NCBI RefSeq assembly: GCF_002162035.1 | Contig: NZ_CP021138.1 | Coordinates: 1,550,001 to 1,614,000 of the forward strand | From: Sulfuriferula sp. AH1 | Lineage (GTDB): Bacteria; Pseudomonadota; Gammaproteobacteria; Burkholderiales; Sulfuriferulaceae | DNA: 64,000 nucleotides | Direction of reading: 5' to 3' | Shown: piece after piece, positions 1 through 8,256 of the stretch | Layout of the letters: the number at the start of each line of letters is the position of its first letter | Position numbering within the stretch: the stretch's first letter is position 1 | The notes under the pieces: model-generated | Database searches by the model: none | What the model saw: the letters and a program-made list of their open reading frames with translations, nothing else | Told to the model about the DNA's origin: nothing | Position numbers and translations under genes: made by a program

Positions 1-1299
1 AGCCAGCTGTTCATCCGAAATCGCGGGCGCTGCACCATTTTGCGTCAATTCGGCAGCGATATGCATCCCTGCCGCCCGTCCGAACACCACCAGATCCAGC
101 AGCGAATTGCCGCCCAGCCGGTTCGCGCCGTGTACCGATACGCATGCGCATTCGCCTACGGCGTACAAACCCGGAACAGCCTCGCCAGCCAGTACCTGGC
201 CGTGCAGATTGGTGGGTATCCCCCCCATCATGTAATGAGCGGTAGGCACGACCGGAATGGGGTCGGTAATCGGATCGACGCCGGCAAAGCGTATGGCCAG
301 CTCACGGATGCCCGGCAAACGCGCTTTAATCGTATCTGCGCCCAGATGATCGAGCTTCAGGTGTATGGTATCGGCATTTGCCCCACAGCCGCGTCCCGCA
401 TGGATTTCCGTGGCCAGAGCGCGCGCCACGATATCGCGGCTGGCAAGATCCATTGCATGAGGCGCATAACGCTGCATGAAACGTTCACCCAAAGCATTCA
501 CCAGATAACCGCCCTCTCCGCGCACGCCCTCGGATATCAGACTGCCGGAGCCCGGCAAGCCGGTAGGATGAAACTGCCAGAATTCCATATCCTGCAACGG
601 CAGACCTGCTCGCAGCGCCATACCCAGGCCATCGCCGGTATTGATATGGGCATTGGTGGAATGCTGGAAAATGCGACCGGCGCCGCCGGTCGCAAGCAGG
701 ATCGCCCGGGCACCCAATGCCAGGGTCTCGCCAGTGGCGATCGACATCGCGGTTACACCGGACATCCGCCCATCCCCATGCTGCAGCAGATCCAGCGCAA
801 AATATTCATCAAAAAAATGGGTGCCGACCCGCAAATTCTGCTGATACAGCGTATGCAACAATGCATGTCCGGTACGATCCGCCGCGGCACAAGTGCGGGT
901 AGCCTGTTCACCGCCGAAATTCATCGACTGCCCGCCAAATGGCCGCTGATAAATACGCCCGTTTTCCAGCCGTGAAAACGGCAAGCCCATGTGCTCCAGC
1001 TCGATGACGGCTTCTGCCGCGTGGCGACACATGAATTCAATGGCGTCCTGGTCACCCAGATAATCGGAACCCTTGACCGTGTCGTACATATGCCAATGCC
1101 AGTTATCAGGGGTGACATTGCCCAAGGCCGCGGTAATGCCGCCCTGCGCCGATACCGTATGTGAGCGCGTCGGAAACACCTTGGACACCAGCGCCACTTG
1201 CCAGCCCGCACCCGCCAATTGCAGGGCGGCGCGCAAGCCTGCGCCACCGCCGCCGACGATGACGACATCGAATGTTTGCCTGGTCAATTTCAGCGCCAT
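1..1299 (-). CDS. sdhA: Succinate dehydrogenase flavoprotein subunit (partial, 3' end outside window)
   Basis: Catalytic FAD subunit of respiratory complex II, oxidising succinate to fumarate on the cytoplasmic face of the inner membrane. The reading frame is open from an ATG at 1299 to the window edge, giving 433 codons; the family is near 590 residues, so about a quarter is missing. Visible are the FAD-binding GGGGAG at residues 16-21, the covalent flavin motif SHTVSAQGG with His47, and a substrate-site [10 protein letters not shown] stretch. The start overlaps the sdhD stop by 10 bases, as usual in sdhCDAB operons. sdhB is expected just outside the window. The identity is certain; only the C-terminus is unseen. 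Confidence 0.97.
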   Translation of the reverse strand, partial: MALKLTRQTFDVVIVGGGGAGLRAALQLAGAGWQVALVSKVFPTRSHTVSAQGGITAALGNVTPDNWHWHMYDTVKGSDYLGDQDAIEFMCRHAAEAVIELEHMGLPFSRLENGRIYQRPFGGQSMNFGGEQATRTCAAADRTGHALLHTLYQQNLRVGTHFFDEYFALDLLQHGDGRMSGVTAMSIATGETLALGARAILLATGGAGRIFQHSTNAHINTGDGLGMALRAGLPLQDMEFWQFHPTGLPGSGSLISEGVRGEGGYLVNALGERFMQRYAPHAMDLASRDIVARALATEIHAGRGCGANADTIHLKLDHLGADTIKARLPGIRELAIRFAGVDPITDPIPVVPTAHYMMGGIPTNLHGQVLAGEAVPGLYAVGECACVSVHGANRLGGNSLLDLVVFGRAAGMHIAAELTQNGAAPAISDEQLA

Positions 1300-1598
1300 A
1301 ATGTTCGTACCACTGCAATCACGCATGCCAGCAGCCACAGCACTGCGCCGGCATTCAGGAAACCGCGCAAACGCGGCAATTTAATGTAATCCAGTAAAAT
1401 ATCCCGCACCCCTGTCCATGCATGCAATACCAGCGCCAGCACGAATACCAATGTCGCCATCCGTACCGGTATTGGATCAAATAATTGCCGCCATGTCTGT
1501 GCATCGAGCGGTGCATGCATCCATACGTAAACCGGCATCAGCATCGAATAAACGGCCAGCACTACTGCGCTCACCCGCTGCGTCAGCCATATCTTCAT
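1290..1598 (-). CDS. sdhD: Succinate dehydrogenase membrane anchor subunit SdhD
   Basis: Small hydrophobic anchor of complex II that helps bind heme b and quinone. From the ATG at 1598 it is 102 residues with three predicted membrane helices. The segment [15 protein letters not shown] carries the His, Arg and Asp pattern typical of SdhD heme ligation and quinone contact. The frame stays open further upstream, but that part overlaps sdhC and has no family resemblance, so the MKIW start is preferred. It lies between sdhC (8 bases before it) and sdhA (10-base overlap), which supports the call more than its weakly conserved sequence does. Confidence 0.92.
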   Translation of the reverse strand: MKIWLTQRVSAVVLAVYSMLMPVYVWMHAPLDAQTWRQLFDPIPVRMATLVFVLALVLHAWTGVRDILLDYIKLPRLRGFLNAGAVLWLLACVIAVVRTLWR

Positions 1599-1606
1599 GG
1601 CTACCC

Positions 1607-1981
1607 TCACCACCAGCCTCCGGCGATCAGCAGCGCCAACAATCCGCTCATTACCAAAGTCGCTCCGGCCAACCGGCGTGCCAGCGGCAAACGCGTGCCA
1701 ATATGAATATCCAGCATCAGAAAACGGATACCGGCCAGGAAATGCTGCAAATAAGCCCATAACACCGCCATTATCAGCAACCTGACCGGCCATAACTGCT
1801 GCCAGTGCATGAGCTGCGCATAACCGGCATCGTCAAGCGACAAATGAAACAGGTAAATAAGGACAGGCAACAAGAAAAACAGCAATGCCCCGCTCATGCG
1901 CTGCAGGATCGACACCCAGCCCGGCAGGGGCAGGCGGATATGCAGCAGATTCAGGTATACAGGAGATTTGGAGGCAGCCAT
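1607..1981 (-). CDS. sdhC: Succinate dehydrogenase cytochrome b556 subunit SdhC
   Basis: First membrane anchor subunit of complex II, 124 residues with three predicted transmembrane helices. The N-terminal region with SPVYLNLLHIRLPLPGWVSILQRMSG-type residues matches the quinone-site signature of the family, including the conserved Ser and Arg of SILQR. The segment YLQHFLAGIRFLMLD holds the axial heme His. It opens the sdhCDA run and sits 44 bases after the malic enzyme gene on the same strand. I did not find a convincing promoter in that short gap, so it may have its own weak promoter or be read from upstream. Confidence 0.95.
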   Translation of the reverse strand: MAASKSPVYLNLLHIRLPLPGWVSILQRMSGALLFFLLPVLIYLFHLSLDDAGYAQLMHWQQLWPVRLLIMAVLWAYLQHFLAGIRFLMLDIHIGTRLPLARRLAGATLVMSGLLALLIAGGWW

Positions 1982-2025
1982 GGGTATAACGAGGCGAAAA
2001 TACTGATGTCATTCGCCCTGCAGGA

Positions 2026-3219
2026 TCAAACCGCTTTGGCTACTGCGGACGGGATACGCTCTATCAGGCGCGGATCGAATGGCTTGGGCAGGATATATTC
2101 CCTGCCGAACGCCATGGATTCGACTTTATAGATAGCCAGCACTTCAGCCGGCACCGGCTCACGGGCCAATTCTGCCAATGCGTGCACAGCAGCGACTTGC
2201 ATCGCCTGGGTGATGCGCTTGGCGCGCGCATCCAGCGCACCGCGGAAAATGAACGGGAAGCCCAGTACATTATTCACCTGATTAGGGTAATCCGAGCGCC
2301 CGGTGGCCATGATCAAATCATCGCGTGCGGCATGTGCCTCTGCCGGAGAAATTTCCGGATCGGGATTCGCCAGCGCAAACACGACCGGCTTGTCCGCCAT
2401 GCTCTTCAGCATATCCTGCGACACCAGATTACCGGCCGATACGCCGATGAACGCATCCGCCCCGCGCATCGCATCCGCCAGGGTTCTCGCCTCGGTATCG
2501 GCTGCAAAGAAGGCATGATGCGGCGGCAGATCCTGCATGCCGGTATGCAGAACGCCGGCCTTATCCACGACCAGAATCTTGGATTTGTCTGCGCCCATCG
2601 CCAGCAGCAGGCGCAGCGATGCGGTACCTGCTGCACCGGCGCCCAGACAGACGATACGGGCGTCGGCCAGCTTTTTGCCCTGTACATGCAGCGCATTAAT
2701 CAGACCTGCGCAGATAATGACAGCCGTGCCATGCTGATCGTCGTGGAACACCGGAATATCAAGACGTTCGGATAATTCTTTTTCTATTTCAAAACAATGT
2801 GGTGCAGCAATATCTTCAAGGTTGATACCACCAAAGGTAGGCGCAATGTTCACCACGGTTTCAATAAAATCCCGCACGCTTGGCGCCTTGATTTCGATAT
2901 CGAACACATCGATATTGGCAAAGCGTTTGAACAGGATGCCCTTGCCTTCCATGACCGGTTTCGATGCCAGCGGCCCGAGGTTACCCAATCCCAGAATTGC
3001 CGTGCCATCGCTGATCACGGCAACCAGATTGCCCTTGTTGGTAAAACGATAGGCATTCTCCGCATCTTCGGCAATGGCGCGCACCGGCTCGGCGACACCG
3101 GGGCTATAGGCCAGCGCCAGATCTTCGGCAGATTCGCAAGGTTTGGATGATTCCACCGAGATTTTGCCCGGTTTGGGAAATTCATGATAATCAAGTGCGC
3201 GCTGTTTAAATGTAGTCAT
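2026..3219 (-). CDS. NAD(P)-dependent malic enzyme, short form without phosphotransacetylase domain
   Basis: Oxidative decarboxylation of malate to pyruvate and CO2 with NAD(P) reduction. From the ATG at 3219 it is 397 residues. Visible are YSPGVAEP from residue 38, the NKGNLVAVISDGTA catalytic segment, the metal-site NLEDIAAP, DDQHGTA and the dinucleotide-binding GAGAAGTA. The frame is open about 70 codons further upstream, but that part is Arg/Trp-rich, unlike the family, and overlaps the preceding gene. Long MaeB enzymes near 750 residues carry a C-terminal phosphotransacetylase-like domain; this one ends after the malic enzyme core. Cofactor preference cannot be read safely. It lies 16 bases after the hemerythrin gene and 44 before sdhC, all on one strand. 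Confidence 0.93.
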   Translation of the reverse strand: MTTFKQRALDYHEFPKPGKISVESSKPCESAEDLALAYSPGVAEPVRAIAEDAENAYRFTNKGNLVAVISDGTAILGLGNLGPLASKPVMEGKGILFKRFANIDVFDIEIKAPSVRDFIETVVNIAPTFGGINLEDIAAPHCFEIEKELSERLDIPVFHDDQHGTAVIICAGLINALHVQGKKLADARIVCLGAGAAGTASLRLLLAMGADKSKILVVDKAGVLHTGMQDLPPHHAFFAADTEARTLADAMRGADAFIGVSAGNLVSQDMLKSMADKPVVFALANPDPEISPAEAHAARDDLIMATGRSDYPNQVNNVLGFPFIFRGALDARAKRITQAMQVAAVHALAELAREPVPAEVLAIYKVESMAFGREYILPKPFDPRLIERIPSAVAKAV

Positions 3220-3235
3220 GTCGTTCAATCGAAAA

Positions 3236-3943
3236 TTATATCGAGCCATCCAGTGTCGCCAGCACCTGTTTAAACAGGGCTGAACGCGCTGCTTCAGGGG
3301 CCTTGTTAATCGCGCCGGTCCAGATCGGAAACAGTGTGGCTTCTTCGCGGTACTCATGCTTGGATAAATACCCGGCCAGAATTGCCAGCAAGGGCGAAAT
3401 GCTGCCCGGCGTCGCATCGGCTTCTTCAAAGCTCGATTCTATCATTACTGACTGATTCAGTATTTCATTATGTTCCTGCATCATCGCTGCGGTGGGGTCT
3501 TGCCCCATCGCATTCGGCGGTGTACGAATCGCCTTGGCCAGTATGTCATGCTCCACGGCCAGATGACGGCGCAAGCCCTCGGTAAACGCCTGCATGATGG
3601 CGTAAGCCTGTACCAGATGATTCTGGTCAGTAAGATGGATCACCTGCGAGAACATCGCATCCAGCCGCTTGTGATCGCGTTTCAACGCATCGAGCACATC
3701 CACTGACGGCACATCTTCCGCGCGGTGGATCACCGTCAGCCACTGCCCTGCCTCGTTCCGGCTGATTTCCCAGCGCAGATTGTTGCGCAATTGCAGATTC
3801 AGGCTGTGCAGCACGATGGCAGGATCCTCCGCAAACAGAATGGTTGCCGTTTCGCCGCGCGGCATGTCCTTGATCTCGTAAAACACGGCCGTTTGCAAAT
3901 GGCTCGGTGCAGTCCCGGTCAGATCGCAATATTGATCGCTCAT
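3236..3943 (-). CDS. DUF2249 plus hemerythrin HHE domain protein
   Basis: A 235-residue protein. The first 80 residues, with FYEIKDMPRGE and FAEDPAIVLHSL, resemble a DUF2249 domain. The remainder is a four-helix hemerythrin-like domain with regularly spaced metal ligands: RDHKRLD, RRHLAVEHDIL, QEHNEIL and SKHEYREEATLFP. Such proteins bind a di-iron centre and act in oxygen, NO or redox sensing or in iron-sulfur repair; which applies here is unknown. Start at ATG 3943, which lies one base after the stop of the upstream unknown gene, so the two are very likely co-transcribed. The malic enzyme gene follows 16 bases later. Confidence 0.85.
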   Translation of the reverse strand: MSDQYCDLTGTAPSHLQTAVFYEIKDMPRGETATILFAEDPAIVLHSLNLQLRNNLRWEISRNEAGQWLTVIHRAEDVPSVDVLDALKRDHKRLDAMFSQVIHLTDQNHLVQAYAIMQAFTEGLRRHLAVEHDILAKAIRTPPNAMGQDPTAAMMQEHNEILNQSVMIESSFEEADATPGSISPLLAILAGYLSKHEYREEATLFPIWTGAINKAPEAARSALFKQVLATLDGSI

Positions 3944-3944
3944 A

Positions 3945-5861
3945 TCAGAACCCGAACATGTGATCCATGCAGAATGCCGTATCGCCATTGACGGTACCGT
4001 GATAGCCGAACAGGCGGCAAGTCAGGTCGCGGATGATGATATAGCCGCCATCGCCGGCACGTTGCCGCGTCGCGGCATCGAACACCTCGCTGTAGCGCCA
4101 GTGCAAGGAACCGCTGCACGGAATGCTGATTTTGGTCTGCGCAATCTGTTCACCCATACGGTTGAACAGCACCAGGCTGGTATCGGATTGTACATGCCAG
4201 GGCGTCGATGCGGCATAAATCAGATGGCAGAACGTATCCAGTGGCGCGTCGCCAAGACGCAGGAACAGGCGCGTACTCAGACCGGGAGGCGCGGCTGCAT
4301 AAGACTGCGGTTCGTTCTTGTAAGTCAGCACGGTATTGAAGATATGACCGCCAAAACTGGTTTCGGCGATATGGCCGCTGCTGCGCTGCGTATAACGGAA
4401 CAGGCCGTGCAGCCAGCCATCGCCGCCGCCGCCGTCACTGAAATCATAGACCAGCTCAACATGGCCGCTGCCGCTGGGTAACATCGCATTCTGTGCCGCC
4501 AGCATGGCATTCATGTCAACTGCAACACTGTCGCTGCGCTGCAAGCGGCCGAACTTGTGGCGCGCCACTTCCACGCCAGTGGCGTCATAGAAAATCGCAG
4601 CAATCGGCAGATCGGTTTGTGCGGTAGACATCGGATTAGGCTGCATCACGCTTTGCCATTGCGCGACAGGCATGATCGGCGCAGGCAGGATGTAGGATTT
4701 ACCCAGATGCTGCGTCAGATTCGGGATATTGGGATCCACCACCAGATCATTGCGCTCCACATTGACGTGGGCAATGCGGCTGCGGCCATTTTTAACGTGC
4801 ACTTCGTAACGCGGGCGCACGAAATAACGTCCGGCCTGCACTTCGAGTTGCTGCGGCCAGCGCACTTCGGGGAACAGATCCGCGACATTCAGCGCATAAC
4901 AGGCAAACGGCGCAATTTCGGTGGGAATGGTGCGGATATCATCCGACCCCATCAGGTTAATGCCGACCGCATGCGCAGGAATAGGCACAGGGTGGCTGTT
5001 CTGTATCCACATCACCACGGTTTCATCATCATGCGGTGCCGGTAGGCCGGCAAACAGATCGGACGGCCAGGCATTGGCATCATGGGTGCAGGACAATACC
5101 GTATCATCATCGCCATACACATCGAGCGCGTATTTGACGATATCATGCCGCGCCACGCCCAGAATATGAATAAACAGCGATGCAGTAAAATCGCCCAGAT
5201 TAAAGCGCTGACGTATCTCGCGGCTGTCAATAATCAGACTCGCACCCGCGGCAGGTATCGCCTCCTGCCATTGCGCCAGCACTTTGCCGGACTGATCGAA
5301 CAGGCAATACCAGACTTCGGGCACGGTTTTCGCGCCCAATCCTGACCAGTAATCGCAACTCACGATGCGCGTATGCTGGCCATTGCCGTCGCGCAGGAAG
5401 CCGAAATTGGTCGCGAAATTCAACGGATCCAGATAACGATTGGGATTGGTCAGCATGCTTACCGGCAGACGCAATTCATCCAGGCTCAGCAGCTCGACCC
5501 CGGCCGGCACCAGATGCCGGATATGATCCATCAGGCGCCCGGCATCGAATGCCGTTACCAGAACGATACCTGCGCCGGATTGCGGCAAGCCTGTCACCGC
5601 CTGAACATCATGCCCGAGTACCGTCTTGCCCATATCTTCCACACGCTGCACATAAACAGCTGTGATATCGAGCGCATCCATAGGATAAAATTCTTGCAGG
5701 CCTTCGGCCATGCCAAGCGGGTCATAAATCGCCACCTTGCCTGCTTTGCGCAATCTGGCGTATAAGTCAGCCGCCCTGGCGACCGTCAACGGATGCCCTA
5801 ACGCCTTGAAAAAACTGTTACCACCCTTGGCATTACTGTAAGTTTCAATTTTTAATGACAT
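3945..5861 (-). CDS. Unrecognised 638-residue protein with Rossmann-like N-terminus and degenerate beta repeats
   Basis: I do not recognise this protein. No signal peptide or membrane helix is visible, so it looks cytoplasmic. Residues 41 to about 135 (GKVAIYDPLG, then a GKTVLGHDV turn, IVLVTAF and GVELLSLDEL) follow the beta-alpha pattern of Rossmann domains found beside sugar-modifying enzymes such as PglD. The rest is beta-rich, with similar segments starting near residues 182, 280, 419 and 560; three carry an aromatic strand, an xxxG turn and an AxxxxxxIP-like strand (CLFDQSGKVLAQ, IFYDATGVEVAR, VLFNRMGEQIAQ). An AGGA Shine-Dalgarno 8 bases before ATG 5861 favours this start over ATG 5870. 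It lies 2 bases after the ELM1 gene and 1 base before the hemerythrin gene. A role in glycan synthesis is inferred from context only. Confidence 0.8.
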   Translation of the reverse strand: MSLKIETYSNAKGGNSFFKALGHPLTVARAADLYARLRKAGKVAIYDPLGMAEGLQEFYPMDALDITAVYVQRVEDMGKTVLGHDVQAVTGLPQSGAGIVLVTAFDAGRLMDHIRHLVPAGVELLSLDELRLPVSMLTNPNRYLDPLNFATNFGFLRDGNGQHTRIVSCDYWSGLGAKTVPEVWYCLFDQSGKVLAQWQEAIPAAGASLIIDSREIRQRFNLGDFTASLFIHILGVARHDIVKYALDVYGDDDTVLSCTHDANAWPSDLFAGLPAPHDDETVVMWIQNSHPVPIPAHAVGINLMGSDDIRTIPTEIAPFACYALNVADLFPEVRWPQQLEVQAGRYFVRPRYEVHVKNGRSRIAHVNVERNDLVVDPNIPNLTQHLGKSYILPAPIMPVAQWQSVMQPNPMSTAQTDLPIAAIFYDATGVEVARHKFGRLQRSDSVAVDMNAMLAAQNAMLPSGSGHVELVYDFSDGGGGDGWLHGLFRYTQRSSGHIAETSFGGHIFNTVLTYKNEPQSYAAAPPGLSTRLFLRLGDAPLDTFCHLIYAASTPWHVQSDTSLVLFNRMGEQIAQTKISIPCSGSLHWRYSEVFDAATRQRAGDGGYIIIRDLTCRLFGYHGTVNGDTAFCMDHMFGF

Positions 5862-5863
5862 GC

Positions 5864-6817
5864 TTACCATCCTAACCTGTGCTTGATTTCATTTGCCACG
5901 CGATATGTTTCATCTAGCGGCTCATAGTGCCAATGCGTTAACTCACCCGTAAACGGACGGGTGCAACCACGGGCCTGTAAACTTCGGTGAAAATCTTCAA
6001 ACTTGCCTTTGCCGCCAGTCAGACCGGCTACAAAAACCGGCCTGCCGGTGAAACTGGCTTCGGACGCCATATTGACCGAATCCGCAGTCACCACCAGATA
6101 ATCAGCCAGCGCCAGATAGGCGAAATACGGGTTTTCACCCGTACCATCCCAGATCACTGCCGAATATTGTGCCAAGCGCTCACGCAATACCCCTACCGCC
6201 GCAGCATCGGTGCGCCGCGACGGCGTAATCAGCACACTGCCGCCATGTTGCTTCAATGTCAGAATCAGCTTGTCCGCCAGATCATGGGCAAAGGCCGCAT
6301 CGATCACATAACGTTTATTGGTGCCGCCCAGCAGAACGCCGATCAATGGCCGTGGCAGGCCGACAAATTGCGGCGCGAACTGTTGCGCTGCACTATCCAG
6401 CCGGGCCTGTGTAACCCTGTTCACCGCGCCCAGCGTTTCCAGCACATTGTCGCCGCGGCAATGGTCGTGTTGCGGCGCGACGATCAAATCAAATTGACGC
6501 AGATCGATTTGCGGATTCTGGATACGGATGTTCAGCGTCCGGCCGCCGCTGGCTCGTTTAATGGCAACCGCGACCGCCACATTGAGCCGCCCTGTACCGA
6601 TCACCACATCCGGCCAAGGAGGCTGCAAAGCATCGCTGCCTTCGCCCAGGAATTTTAGCGGCAACAGCCATAAACCGGGCGGCAGGTATTTCCAGGGTGC
6701 TGCGGGAACAATGCGTTTTTTGATACAGTCGAGGCCCAAGGCCTCAACCAGGCCAAACGACTGATTATCCATGCCAACGACATCATTTGACAGTACCCAT
6801 GCGACACGGCTCGACAT
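5864..6817 (-). CDS. ELM1 (DUF1022) family putative glycosyltransferase
   Basis: 317 residues, matching the bacterial family named after plant mitochondrial fission protein ELM1. Visible are DNQSFGLVEALG near the N-terminus, PDVVIGTGR, IGVLLGGTNKRY and a C-terminal LVVTADSVNMASEASFTGRPVFV-like region; the last resembles the nucleotide-sugar pocket of GT-B glycosyltransferases. The bacterial members are widely taken to be glycosyltransferases of surface glycans, but substrates are unknown. The gene is 6 bases after the 2OG oxygenase gene and 2 bases before the unknown repeat protein gene, so these form a transcription unit. Family membership is clear; activity is inferred. Confidence 0.85.
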   Translation of the reverse strand: MSSRVAWVLSNDVVGMDNQSFGLVEALGLDCIKKRIVPAAPWKYLPPGLWLLPLKFLGEGSDALQPPWPDVVIGTGRLNVAVAVAIKRASGGRTLNIRIQNPQIDLRQFDLIVAPQHDHCRGDNVLETLGAVNRVTQARLDSAAQQFAPQFVGLPRPLIGVLLGGTNKRYVIDAAFAHDLADKLILTLKQHGGSVLITPSRRTDAAAVGVLRERLAQYSAVIWDGTGENPYFAYLALADYLVVTADSVNMASEASFTGRPVFVAGLTGGKGKFEDFHRSLQARGCTRPFTGELTHWHYEPLDETYRVANEIKHRLGW

Positions 6818-6823
6818 CAGTGC

Positions 6824-7504
6824 TTAACCTGCATATTCCTTGTTGCCAAACAACTTCTTGAAAAAGGCTGACACACCATGCCGCTTCTGTTCACGTCGTT
6901 TGACCTGCTCGTCCAGCACCCAATTCAACTGCAATGCCTTACGCTCGCCTACAAAGGGTTTATGGCCATGCCAGGAGTGATCACTGCGCCGGAATGCAAG
7001 CAGCGTACCGATAGCGGGCTCGACCTCTGCGGCATAATCTTCCAGATCGGTGCCGGAACGCAGTATACGCAGACGACCGCCGGATTTTTGCCATGCCTCA
7101 TTGAAATAAATCAGCATGGTAATGATTTTGGTTTTACTGTCGGTGTGAATGCGACCATCGGTTTCATCGGTGTGACCGCGCACGGTAATCATGGTCGGAC
7201 GTCCGGTAAGATCAACATCAAATTTTTGCCCAACGGCATGCCGGAAGGTTTCGCTTTCCAGCTGGCGCATCAATTCAATAAATGCCGGACCGCATTTTAG
7301 CGTGTCGGCCGGGAAGCTCCCTGCCTGCTTGATGGACGGAAAATCTTTGGCTATCGCCTCCAGCGCATCCGCTTTAAGAAATCCAGGCAATACCATGTAT
7401 TCATAGGGAGTCTTATTCAATTCGACGGCGTTGAACTTGGTCAAATCCAGCATGGATGTGGCATCGGATTGCATGGGCGCGGCATAAGAATTCATTTCGG
7501 ACAA
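6824..7504 (-). CDS. 2OG-Fe(II) oxygenase family protein
   Basis: 226 residues with the double-stranded beta-helix pattern of 2-oxoglutarate and iron dependent dioxygenases. The HxD iron ligands are His120 and Asp122 (GRIHTDSK), a distal His179 lies in SWHGH, and Arg188 in ERKALQLNW is placed to bind 2-oxoglutarate. These enzymes hydroxylate proteins, sugars or small molecules; the substrate here is not known. The C-terminal tail is Lys/Arg rich. It is the first gene of the minus-strand block leading to the ELM1, repeat and hemerythrin genes and is divergent from grpE, from which it is separated by 138 bases. Confidence 0.85.
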   Translation of the reverse strand: MSEMNSYAAPMQSDATSMLDLTKFNAVELNKTPYEYMVLPGFLKADALEAIAKDFPSIKQAGSFPADTLKCGPAFIELMRQLESETFRHAVGQKFDVDLTGRPTMITVRGHTDETDGRIHTDSKTKIITMLIYFNEAWQKSGGRLRILRSGTDLEDYAAEVEPAIGTLLAFRRSDHSWHGHKPFVGERKALQLNWVLDEQVKRREQKRHGVSAFFKKLFGNKEYAG

Positions 7505-7586
7505 CCAAATCTTATTTTAACAAACCCTTAGTCTAACGCCTTTCCGCCCGGAGATAAAGCCATCACAAAAATTATTCATCGCAGCG

Positions 7587-7614
7587 CTTGAAATTCCTGA
7601 CACCACCCCCATCT
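7587..7614 (+). promoter_or_regulatory. Sigma-32 type heat-shock promoter of grpE
   Basis: CTTGAAA at 7587-7593 and CCCCATCT at 7607-7614, separated by 13 bases. Both boxes match the sigma-32 consensus (CTTGAAA and CCCCATNT) in every defined position. The transcript would start near 7621, about 20 bases before the grpE ATG, leaving room for the AAGGAG ribosome site at 7631-7636. Confidence 0.88.
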
Positions 7615-7642
7615 CATGCCAAGTTCAACCAAGGAGCCGACA

Positions 7643-8173
7643 ATGCAAACAGAAAATCCAAATCAAGATCAATCTCAGGAAACAGCAAATAATGAAACGG
7701 AAGCTATGGATTCCATGCCCAGTATTGAGCAATCCCTCAAACAGGCCGAATTGTTAGCCCAGGAACATCACGATGCATGGCTACGCGCCAAAGCCGAAGC
7801 CGACAATATCCGCAAGCGCGCGCAAAGCGACGTCGCCAACGCTCACAAATACGCTATTGAAGGCTTCGCCAGCGAACTGCTCGCCGTCAAGGACAGCCTG
7901 GAAGCGGCCCTCAGCACCGAATCCCCTAGCATGGAAAACCTGAAGAACGGGGTTGAACTCACTTTGAAGCAACTATCATCCGCCTTCGAAAAATTCAATT
8001 TGAACGAGATTAATCCCGTCAACGAAAAATTCGATCCGCACAAACATCAGGCAATCAGCATGGTGGAAAGTGCCGCCGAAGCCAATACCGTTGTCGCTGT
8101 TCTGCAAAAAGGCTACCAGCTGCATGAGCGCATCGTACGGCCGGCCCTGGTTACGGTGTCCAAGGCAAAATAG
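7643..8173 (+). CDS. grpE: Nucleotide exchange factor GrpE
   Basis: Releases ADP from DnaK during the chaperone cycle in the cytoplasm. 176 residues from the ATG at 7643, chosen over an in-frame ATG at 7616 because AAGGAG lies 6 bases before it and the upstream ATG falls at the predicted transcription start. The N-terminus is acidic and Gln/Asn rich and likely disordered, followed by the long helix ([22 protein letters not shown]) and the C-terminal beta domain with DPHKHQAIS and [21 protein letters not shown] typical of GrpE. First gene of grpE-dnaK-dnaJ, driven by a sigma-32 promoter. Confidence 0.97.
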   Translation: MQTENPNQDQSQETANNETEAMDSMPSIEQSLKQAELLAQEHHDAWLRAKAEADNIRKRAQSDVANAHKYAIEGFASELLAVKDSLEAALSTESPSMENLKNGVELTLKQLSSAFEKFNLNEINPVNEKFDPHKHQAISMVESAAEANTVVAVLQKGYQLHERIVRPALVTVSKAK

Positions 8174-8183
8174 CGCTGCACAC

Positions 8184-8211
8184 CTTGAAATGCCGAAATT
8201 CAGCTGCATAT
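8184..8211 (+). promoter_or_regulatory. Possible second sigma-32 promoter, upstream of dnaK
   Basis: CTTGAAA at 8184-8190 is a full match to the -35 box. After the same 13-base spacer as at grpE, CTGCATAT at 8204-8211 matches CCCCATNT in five of seven defined positions. It lies in the 83-base grpE-dnaK gap, so dnaK could be induced separately from grpE. The weaker -10 box makes this less certain. Confidence 0.55.
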
Positions 8212-8256
8212 TGATAACATCCAAATTATTTAACAACTAACATTAAGGAACTCATC

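Noticed and set aside
40-975. 311-codon open frame on the plus strand across sdhA
   Set aside because: Antisense to the conserved sdhA gene; composition is Arg/Gln/His-rich and unlike a real protein.
7505-7642. Possible CIRCE (HrcA) operator before grpE
   Set aside because: No TTAGCACTC-N9-GAGTGCTAA repeat is present; the sigma-32 boxes explain the control.
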